Shown here: positions 7,470-12,659 of the stretch, piece by piece
Layout: each line of letters starts with the position of its first letter
How positions within the stretch are numbered: position 1 is the first letter of the stretch
Origin: DAIODI01 sp036746875
GTDB taxonomy: Bacteria; Pseudomonadota; Alphaproteobacteria; Rhizobiales; Aestuariivirgaceae
DNA: 12,659 bases
Assembly (NCBI GenBank): GCA_036746875.1
Contig: DAIODI010000072.1
Span: 1 to 12,659, forward strand
Reading direction: 5' to 3'
Notes under the pieces: model-generated
The model's input: only the letters and a program-made list of their open reading frames with translations
Database searches by the model: none
What the model was told of the DNA's origin: nothing
Program-made: the position numbers and the translations under genes

Positions 7470-8515
7470 ATGAAGCGCGACAGATACGCCTCACACAGCG
7501 GCGCGGTCGCCTCCGTGTAGGCCGCGCCCATCGACCGGGCGAGCCCGGTTTCGGCGTGCGAGCCGATCCACGCCACCAGCAGCAGGCGGCGGAACATCAC
7601 GAAGGTGGGGATTTCCGCCTCGTCCTCGCCCGCCAGCGGCAGCACGCGGCGGTATCCCGCCTTCCAGTGCTCGATCAGCTCGGGAACCTGCGGCTCGTGC
7701 TCGTGGAAGGAGACGGGCGTCGCGGCGTCGTACATGGTCCAGGAGAAGCCGCAGTCGGCGAAGTCGATGACCTTCACCTCCTCGCCGTCGACCAGGAGAT
7801 TGGCGAGCCGCAAATCGCAATGGACGAGGCCGAACCTGTCCGGCGTCTTGCCGTAGCGGGCGAGGCGTTCGCCGATCGTACGCACGGTGCGGGCGAAGAG
7901 GCGCTCCAGGCGATCCGTCACGCCCACCCCGTCGCGCCACCGGCCCCAGTGGGGGGCCGCCTCCCCGAGCGCGGTCTCGAAATCCCAGGTGAACCGTTCG
8001 AACCTCTCCGGGCGCGGCCAGCTCCGCGTGAAGCGATGCATGCGCGCTGTCACCTCGCCCAGCGTTTCGAACGGCTTGCGAAGGTCTTCGGCGATCCCCG
8101 GCTCGGCCCCGGCTTCCCAATCGAAGAGCACCACATGCCGCTCGCGCGGCAGGAGCGGGTGGGCGATGCGCTGAAGGATATCGCCGTCGAGGCCGGGAAC
8201 CGGCCGCGGCGTCGTCACCACGCCGTGGTTGCGCAGCGCCGTGAGCCAGCCGAGTTCGGAGCGGATCGCCGCTTGCGAATGGTAGCCGTCGCGGTGAAGG
8301 CGCAAGGCCATGCGCCGCCCCTCCGGCGTCTCGACGCGGTAGGTCGCGTTCTCGGAGAGATTGACGAGACGCAGCTCGCAGTCGCTGCCGAGACCGTATC
8401 GGGCAAGGGCGGCGCTGGCGATCTCGAACAGGACCTCGAGCATGCGCGCGTCAGGCGTCGCGGCGGACGGCGGCGCGGTGCAGGGCGCTGGATCTTGCAG
8501 CGGAATCGACGTCAC
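7466..8515 (-). CDS. APH-fold small-molecule kinase (homoserine/hydroxylysine-kinase-like)
   Basis: A 349-residue phosphotransferase. Visible motifs: LSENATYRVETPEGRRMALRLHR (53-75) in the nucleotide-binding lobe, with Arg72 where related kinases have the lysine or arginine of an LRxH motif; LVHCDLRLANLLVDG (230-244), the catalytic loop with Asp234 and Asn239; VIDFADCGFSW (249-259) with the metal ligand Asp251. The fold and motifs fit the family that includes ThrB-type homoserine kinase, hydroxylysine kinase and SrkA. GTG 8515 has AGGGAAG 5 bases upstream; the first 24 residues are proline/alanine rich, so translation could begin later (Met25). Its last bases overlap the fusion kinase downstream. 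The FAD oxidoreductase upstream is 211 bases away on the same strand, so an amino-acid-related substrate is possible but unproven. Confidence 0.88.
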   Translation of the reverse strand: MTSIPLQDPAPCTAPPSAATPDARMLEVLFEIASAALARYGLGSDCELRLVNLSENATYRVETPEGRRMALRLHRDGYHSQAAIRSELGWLTALRNHGVVTTPRPVPGLDGDILQRIAHPLLPRERHVVLFDWEAGAEPGIAEDLRKPFETLGEVTARMHRFTRSWPRPERFERFTWDFETALGEAAPHWGRWRDGVGVTDRLERLFARTVRTIGERLARYGKTPDRFGLVHCDLRLANLLVDGEEVKVIDFADCGFSWTMYDAATPVSFHEHEPQVPELIEHWKAGYRRVLPLAGEDEAEIPTFVMFRRLLLVAWIGSHAETGLARSMGAAYTEATAPLCEAYLSRFI

Positions 8516-8726
8516 CCGAACTTCCCTGCCAGAACCGGCGGGCGCAGGGCAAGCCGGGAGCGCTGGCCCCGGACAGGGTGGACCGATGGATGATCTTTCC
8601 GGGTCGCTTGCGATCCTCGCGGCGACCGGCGCGCTGACCTGGGCCGCAGCGATGCCGGGCGTGCGGCCGCCGCTTGGCGCAAAAGAGGTGCGACAGCAAG
8701 ATGATCGAGCGGGTGATCGAACGCAC

Positions 8727-9845
8727 TCAGGCCGGAGCCTGCTTGCGCCGCGGGCTGAGGGCGCACGTCGTAACGCCCTCGGCGGCGATGTAGCCGGGAA
8801 GCGGCTTGCCCGTAACGAGACTGGCGGCGGCGTCAGAGAGCGCGGGCGACGTCTGGATGCCGTATCCCCCCTGTCCGGCGAGCCAGAACAGTCCGGCCAC
8901 GTCGTCGTCGAATCCCACCACCGGGTCGCCGTCCGGCGCGAACGTCCGCAAGCCGCCCCAGGATCGTTCGACGCGGCTCACTGGCCAGTCGATCAGCCGT
9001 TCGAACGCGGCCGCGCCTTCGGCAAGCCGCAGGTCGTCGGCGAAGGCGTCGTGCGGCTCGACCGGGTCGGCGTCGGCCGGCGAGATCATCAGTTTTCCCG
9101 CCGTGGGCTTGGCGTAAAAGTCCTCGCGCGCCGGAAACACCTGCGGCCATCGTTCCGCGCCGTCCGGGGCTCGAACAATCATGGCGCTGCGTCGCCTGGC
9201 CTGAAGTTGTTGCGGCTTCGCGCCGAACAGCCGCGCCACCTCGTCGGCCCAGGCTCCGGCGGCGTTGACGGCGATGGGGGCCTCGCACCGGCCGACGGCG
9301 GGTTAGCGCCGCCAGACCCCCTGCGCCCATCGGGCTGCGACAAGCGGCCGCGCGCACGAGACCGTGGCGCCGGCGCGCTTCGCGCCGCGCAGGAAGCCCT
9401 GCAGCAGCGCATCGACATCGATGTCCTTCGTCGCCGGGTCCCACAGGAACCCGATGGCGGTGGCGGGCCTGAGAAGCGGCACAAGGCGGCGTGCGTGGGC
9501 GACGGTCGTCTCCTCGTAACCCCACTCCAGCGCCTGCGCCATGAGCGCCTCGTCGCCCGCCTCGCCCACCATCAGCACGCCGCGATCCGTCACCAGCGGC
9601 GCCGGCGCAAATCCGTCCGGGGGCGCATGGAAGAAGCCGCCGGAGGCCCGCGTGAACGCCCGCATCACTGGCGGGCCGAACGTCGGCTCGTACAGGGCGG
9701 CGGACCGGCCGGTGGCGTGCTGGCCCGGCCAATCCTCGCGTTCGAGCACGATCGCCGACGTGCCGGCGGCCGCGAGGCGGTAGGCCAGCGATATCCCGGC
9801 GATCCCGCCGCCCACGATGACGACATCGGCGTGCGTGCTGGTCAC
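8727..9845 (-). pseudogene. DauA-like FAD-dependent D-amino-acid dehydrogenase with in-frame stop
   Basis: One continuous reading frame of 372 codons, interrupted once by TAA (9303-9305, codon 181). N-terminal part: Rossmann FAD motif DVVIVGGGIAG (7-17), LERE, and GQHATGRSAA (41-50). After the stop the frame continues without shift: EAPIAVNAAGAWADEVA, RRRSAMIV, FYAKP, SWGGLRTF, GDPVVGFD, GGYGIQTSPA and SPRR near the C-terminus. This order and spacing match D-arginine dehydrogenase (DauA) as I remember it, including the number of residues between the tryptophan before the stop and NAAGAW, so no bases are gained or lost. The family deaminates D-amino acids (arginine, lysine) to 2-oxo acids using FAD. 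GTG 9845 is the likely start (GAGCGGGG upstream). It is either a recent pseudogene or a sequencing error; all other expected motifs remain. Confidence 0.82.
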
Positions 9846-9898
9846 CTGCGGCCCCGCTCTGTATCGTCCGGCGTCATACGGCCGAAAGCCTCGCGACA

Positions 9899-10035
9899 AT
9901 GGCCTTGTGGCCGCCCGGCGCGATCTTCGAGCCGTGGCGGCTTGTCACCCATGCGTTTCTGCACGGCGACACTGCCCGTTTGTTCCTCGCCATGCCGGGG
10001 ACGTCGTGTTCGGGCCGAACCTCAACCGCGCCTGA
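9899..10035 (+). pseudogene. Short decayed fragment resembling a rhomboid protease
   Basis: From ATG 9899 the plus strand reads MALWPPGAIFEPWRLVTHAF, then LHGDTARLFLAM. In rhomboids the region entering TM2 reads much like PWRLVTYAFLHGDxxHLxxNM. Around base 9993 a change of frame restores GDVVFGPNLNRA before TGA 10033-10035, matching the usual ...WxFGPxLE... that follows. The conserved histidine and asparagine of the HxxxN region are R and A here. TM1, the GxSG serine segment and the last helices are missing, so the fragment cannot code a protease. It sits between the broken DauA-like gene and xsc, in opposite orientation to both. The match is from memory of the family and covers only about 45 residues, hence the moderate confidence. 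Confidence 0.48.
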
Positions 10036-10041
10036 GGACGG

Positions 10042-11808
10042 TCAGAGGGCCATGTCGGCGGCGGAGATTCCGGCCACCTCGACCGGCTTCTTCATCGCGT
10101 CGCGGCGGAACGGCTCGCCCAGCTCCTGGTTGATCATCGCCTCGATGAGCGTGGTCTTGCCGTGCTTCATCTGGTCGTCGATGGCCTTGGCCAGCGCCTG
10201 GGTCAGGTCGTCCATGGTGCGCGCCGTGACGCCATGAAGCCCGCACGCGCTGGCGATGCCGGCGTAGCTCACGCCGGTGTCGAGTTCGGTGCCGACGAAG
10301 TTGTCGGCGTACCAGAGCGTAGAGTTCCGCTTCTCCGCGCCCCACTGGTAATTGCGGAACACCACCATGGTGATCGCCGGCCAGTCCTTGCGGCCGATGG
10401 CGGTGAGTTCCGTCACCGCAATGCCGAACGCGCCGTCGCCCGCAAACCCGACGACGGGCGTATCCGGACAGGCGATCTTGGCGCCGACGATGGCGGGGAG
10501 GCCGTAGCCGCAGGGGCCGAAGAGGCCGGGCGCGAGATACTTCCGACCCTCGTCGAAGGAGGGGTAGGCGTTGCCGATGGCGCAGTTGTTGCCGATGTCG
10601 GAGGAGATGATGGCCTCACGCGGCAGCGCCGCCTGGATGGCGCGCCACGCCATGCGCGGGCTCATCCAGTCCGGCTTGGCATGACGCGCGCGCTCGTTCC
10701 AGGTGGTGCCGGGATCGTCGAGCTCGTGATCCATGGAGGAGAGCTCCTGCGCCCACGCCGATTTGGTTTGGGCGATGGCGGCCTTACGCCCGGCCCGGCC
10801 GGCGTCGCCCGCCGTCTTCGACAGCTTGCCGAGGATCGCCGTCGCCACCTTGTTCGCGTCGCCGACGATGCCGACGGTCACCGGCTTGGTGAGGCCGATG
10901 CGATTGGGGTTGATGTCCACCTGGATGATCTTCGCCTGCTTCGGCCAGTAGTCGACGCCATAGCCGGGCAGCGTCGAGAACGGGTTGAGCCGGGTGCCGA
11001 GCGCCAGCACCACGTCGGCCCTGGCGATCAGCTGCATCGCCGCCTTGGAACCGTTGTAACCGAGCGGCCCGACGGCGAGGGGGTGTTTGCCCGGAAAGGC
11101 GTCGTTGTGCTGGTAGCCGCACGCCACCGGCGCATCGAGGCGCTCGGCGAGCGCAACCGTGGCCGGGATGGCCCCCGCCAGCACCACGCCCGCGCCGTTC
11201 AGGATCACCGGGAACTTCGCCGACGACAGCAGGCGCGCGGCTTCCTCGATGGCGTCCTCGCCGCCGGCCGGGCGCTCGAAGGTGACGATCGCGGGAAGCT
11301 CCACATCGATCACCTGCGTCCAGTAATCGCGCGGCACGTTGATCTGGGCGGGCGCGCTCTGGCGGTGCGCCTGGAGGATCACCCGGTTCAACACTTCCGC
11401 GATGCGCGAGGGGTCGCGCACCTCTTCCTGATAGGCCACCATGTCCTTGAACAGCGCCATCTGCTCCACTTCCTGGAAGCCGCCCTGGCCGAGCGTGCGG
11501 TTGGCGGCCTGCGGCGTGACCAGCAGAAGCGGCGTGTGGTTCCAGTAGGCGGTCTTCACCGCGGTGACGAAGTTGGTGACGCCGGGGCCGTTCTGGGCGA
11601 TCATCATGCACATCTTGCCCGAGGCGCGGGTGTAGCCATCGGCCATCATGCCGCCCGAGCCTTCATGGGCGCAGTCCCAGAAGCGGATGCCCGCCTTCGG
11701 GAACAGATCCGAGATCGGCATGAACGCCGAGCCGATGATGCCGAAGGCGTCCTTGACGCCGTGGCGCTGCAGCACCTTCACGAAGGCTTCCTCGGTGGTC
11801 ATTTTCAT
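10042..11808 (-). CDS. xsc: Sulfoacetaldehyde acetyltransferase (Xsc)
   Basis: A full-length 588-residue thiamine-diphosphate enzyme (EC 2.3.3.15). It converts sulfoacetaldehyde and phosphate to acetyl phosphate and sulfite, the desulfonating step of taurine, isethionate and sulfoacetate breakdown, in the cytoplasm. The sequence is highly typical of alphaproteobacterial Xsc: MKMTTEEAFVKVLQRHGV at the start, CAHEGSGGMMADGYTRA with ThDP glutamate Glu49, QNGPGVTNFVTAVKTAYWNH (72-91), the GDGAFGIAVTELTAIG ThDP/Mg motif (Gly457-Asp458, closing Asn486), FRNYQWGAEKRNSTLWY, and the C-terminal NQELGEPFRRDAMKKPVEVA. ATG 11808 is preferred; AGGAG lies 11 bases upstream, and a second ATG follows two codons later. 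No pta, tauABC, tauR, transaminase or sulfite exporter is adjacent; acetyl phosphate must be converted by an enzyme coded elsewhere. The upstream region has operator-like repeats. Confidence 0.97.
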   Translation of the reverse strand: MKMTTEEAFVKVLQRHGVKDAFGIIGSAFMPISDLFPKAGIRFWDCAHEGSGGMMADGYTRASGKMCMMIAQNGPGVTNFVTAVKTAYWNHTPLLLVTPQAANRTLGQGGFQEVEQMALFKDMVAYQEEVRDPSRIAEVLNRVILQAHRQSAPAQINVPRDYWTQVIDVELPAIVTFERPAGGEDAIEEAARLLSSAKFPVILNGAGVVLAGAIPATVALAERLDAPVACGYQHNDAFPGKHPLAVGPLGYNGSKAAMQLIARADVVLALGTRLNPFSTLPGYGVDYWPKQAKIIQVDINPNRIGLTKPVTVGIVGDANKVATAILGKLSKTAGDAGRAGRKAAIAQTKSAWAQELSSMDHELDDPGTTWNERARHAKPDWMSPRMAWRAIQAALPREAIISSDIGNNCAIGNAYPSFDEGRKYLAPGLFGPCGYGLPAIVGAKIACPDTPVVGFAGDGAFGIAVTELTAIGRKDWPAITMVVFRNYQWGAEKRNSTLWYADNFVGTELDTGVSYAGIASACGLHGVTARTMDDLTQALAKAIDDQMKHGKTTLIEAMINQELGEPFRRDAMKKPVEVAGISAADMAL

Positions 11809-11851
11809 GGACGGCGGCTCTCCTGAAACGATGATCTGACCGGATCGCACC

Positions 11852-11857
11852 ATGATA
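11852..11857 (-). promoter_or_regulatory. Candidate -10 box of xsc (TATCAT)
   Basis: TATCAT on the minus strand differs from TATAAT at one base and lies 43 bases before the xsc start codon, which would leave a leader of roughly 35-40 bases. No good -35 box stands 16-18 bases upstream (CTAGAT and neighbours); instead the inverted repeat at 11866-11886 occupies that place, as expected for a promoter needing an activator. The assignment is inferred from position and similarity only. Confidence 0.38.
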
Positions 11858-11865
11858 CCGCCGGT

Positions 11866-11886
11866 TTGGCCCCGATCTAGGGCCAA
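11866..11886. promoter_or_regulatory. Inverted repeat, candidate operator of xsc
   Basis: TTGGCCC (11866-11872) and GGGCCAA (11880-11886) are perfect 7-base inverted arms with a 7-base spacer. Counting one inserted T on the left arm, the symmetry extends outward to CGGT/ACCG. It overlaps the place where a -35 box for the TATCAT element would be, 58-78 bases before the xsc ATG. This is the form of a site for a dimeric regulator. The regulator is not in the window. Confidence 0.42.
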
Positions 11887-11911
11887 CCGCGTGAAGCCGC
11901 TCGCACCAGCA

Positions 11912-11930
11912 ACAAAGCTTGATACAAAGC
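11912..11930. promoter_or_regulatory. Direct repeat ACAAAGC x2, 12-base period
   Basis: ACAAAGC-TTGAT-ACAAAGC lies about 104 bases upstream of the xsc start. Head-to-tail sites of this kind are used by MocR-family regulators, the group to which the taurine regulator TauR belongs. CTGGAC, half of the TauR motif as I recall it, follows directly at 11931-11936 but only once. The rest of the divergent gap (11937-12096) shows no gene or repeat I can support. Confidence 0.3.
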
Positions 11931-12102
11931 CTGGACGATGGCGCGGCCGCAGCCGGCCGGGACGGATCGCGCTCCATCCCGGTGCGGCGGTTTTGCCGGT
12001 TGCCCTTGGGTCGTGGTCGAATGAATATGCGCTATCTGGATATCGATGCCTCGGACAGCGCAGTTTCCGGTCCCGCCCTGGTCCGATCGGGAAGGGATGG
12101 TG

Positions 12103-12129
12103 ATGACCGCAGACGAGCCAGCATGCTGA
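12103..12129 (+). other. Possible 8-codon leader ORF coupled to DCC1 gene
   Basis: GGAAGG at 12090-12095 is a good ribosome site placed 7 bases before ATG 12103, which opens a frame coding MTADEPAC and ends at TGA 12127-12129. That stop overlaps the chosen start of the DCC1-family gene (ATGCTGA, ATG at 12123), allowing termination-reinitiation. The DCC1 gene itself has no good ribosome site at either candidate start. The alternative is that MTADEPA is the true N-terminus and one base is wrong or shifted. Confidence 0.35.
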
Positions 12130-12533
12130 CCGGACAGGAGAAGGGCGAGATCTGGTTCGCCTATGATGGCGCATGCCCGATCTGCACCTACGTCGCCCAT
12201 GCGCTGAAGATCATGGAAAGCGTGGGCCGGCTGCATCTGGTCGACGCGCGCGCCGACGCGGATCACCCGCTGATCCATCGGATTGCGGCGGAGAGGCTCG
12301 ATCTCGATCAAGGCATGGTCATCCAGTTCGGCGGCCGGCTCTATCATGGAGCCGATGCGCTGCACGTCATGGCTTTGCTTGGCTCGATGCATGGCGGGTG
12401 CATTCGCGCAAACGCGCTGCTCTTCGGGTCGCCAAGGCTGGCGAGGCTCGCCTATCCGCTCATGCGCGGCGGTCGGAACTTGCTGATCCGGCTGCTGGGC
12501 GTGGCCGCCATCGACAATCTCAGGACGCGATGA
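12123..12533 (+). CDS. DCC1/YuxK-type thiol-disulfide oxidoreductase family protein (DUF393)
   Basis: A 136-residue protein from ATG 12123. EIWFAYDGACPICTYVAHAL (9-28) has the family signature of an aspartate followed by CPxC (Asp15, Cys18, Cys21), after a beta strand and before a helix as in thioredoxin-like folds. A second strand LHLVDARAD (37-45), and later MVIQFGGRLYHGADALHVMA, follow the usual DCC1 order. No signal peptide, so cytoplasmic or membrane-associated. The substrate of this family is not firmly known. An in-frame ATG at 12021 would add 34 residues that are arginine and aspartate rich and unlike the family; I prefer 12123. It overlaps the downstream gene by ATGA and is divergent from xsc across 314 bases. 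Confidence 0.82.
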   Translation: MLTGQEKGEIWFAYDGACPICTYVAHALKIMESVGRLHLVDARADADHPLIHRIAAERLDLDQGMVIQFGGRLYHGADALHVMALLGSMHGGCIRANALLFGSPRLARLAYPLMRGGRNLLIRLLGVAAIDNLRTR

Positions 12534-12659
12534 ACGAGCGGGCGTCCATCTTCCGCGGCGTTCTCTGTGCAAATTGGGATCGCCTGCCGCCGGTGTTCCG
12601 GCAATACTACGCCAATCGCCCCTGTTCGCGAGACGAGGTCGTTATTGAGGGCGTGACGG
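12530..12659 (+). CDS. Start of a DUF4166-like protein, cut by window end
   Basis: Only the first 43 codons are in the window. The frame begins at ATG 12530, whose ATGA overlaps the stop of the DCC1-family gene, so the two are translationally coupled. It reads ...NWDRLPPVFRQYYANRPCSR, then DEVVIEGVT. The LPPVxRxxYANRPxSxDxVxxEG pattern resembles the N-terminal part of DUF4166 proteins, which I recall beside DCC1-family genes. With so little sequence this is a suggestion. No signal peptide is seen. Confidence 0.6.
   Translation, partial: MNERASIFRGVLCANWDRLPPVFRQYYANRPCSRDEVVIEGVT

Noticed and set aside
5958..8515. Reading the two APH-fold kinases as aminoglycoside resistance genes
   Set aside because: The fold is shared by many metabolic kinases; the sequences and the setting give no support for antibiotic substrates.
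8516..8726. 211-base gap between the kinase and the DauA-like gene, with a plus-strand frame starting MDDLSGSLAILAATGALTW
   Set aside because: The frame is short before it runs into antisense sequence, has no ribosome site of note and no family I recognise. I see no supported gene here.
8361..10133. Open plus-strand frame of 590 codons across the oxidoreductase region
   Set aside because: It runs antisense to well-recognised minus-strand proteins, has arginine/proline-rich composition and no family motif. It is an artefact of high GC.
11931..11936. CTGGAC as a TauR binding site upstream of xsc
   Set aside because: Only one copy and only the first half of the motif as I recall it. It is mentioned beside the direct repeat but not called on its own.
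10042..12174. Longer xsc start at 12174 (710 residues)
   Set aside because: The added N-terminus is unlike any Xsc, and it would read through the promoter-like region. MKMTTEEAF at 11808 is the typical Xsc start.

Overview
The window is high-GC DNA with dense, mostly minus-strand genes. It looks like the chromosome of an alphaproteobacterium, probably Hyphomicrobiales (Rhizobiales). Three things point there: the Xsc sequence resembles alphaproteobacterial Xsc; a MoxY-type sensor kinase is present; and the initiator tRNA has an A29-U41 pair in its anticodon stem, a variant I recall from rhizobia. I see no phage, IS element, integrase or CRISPR array.

Left part (1-4483). The 5' two thirds of an initiator tRNA-Met (minus) is cut by the window edge. 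Next comes an exported alpha/beta-hydrolase (minus), then a two-component operon (minus): a membrane HisKA_3 sensor with a LapD/MoxY-like periplasmic domain, overlapping a NarL/FixJ response regulator by 4 bases (GTGA). A CHAD-domain protein (polyphosphate-binding family) is divergent from the kinase. A 70-residue protein of unknown function faces it.

Middle (4600-8515, all minus). An exported metallo-beta-lactamase-fold protein with an unusual first metal motif is followed by a small secreted protein. Upstream of both lies a translationally coupled pair of APH-fold small-molecule kinases. The second of these is fused to a C-terminal P-loop kinase domain.

Right part (8727-12659). A D-arginine-dehydrogenase-like FAD oxidoreductase (minus) is intact in frame from end to end except for one TAA at codon 181. 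Between its start and the next gene is a short, decayed plus-strand fragment resembling a rhomboid protease. Then comes xsc (minus), sulfoacetaldehyde acetyltransferase, the enzyme that releases sulfite and acetyl phosphate at the end of taurine or sulfoacetaldehyde breakdown. It stands alone here, with no pta, tau transporter, regulator or sulfite exporter beside it. Its upstream region carries a 7-7-7 inverted repeat next to a TATCAT box, and a direct repeat of ACAAAGC. Divergent from xsc are a DCC1/YuxK-type thiol-disulfide family protein and, overlapping it by ATGA, the start of a gene that resembles DUF4166.

I do not see a clearly new multi-gene system. The points most worth following are the two decayed genes beside a lone xsc, the xsc control region, and the tRNA variant.
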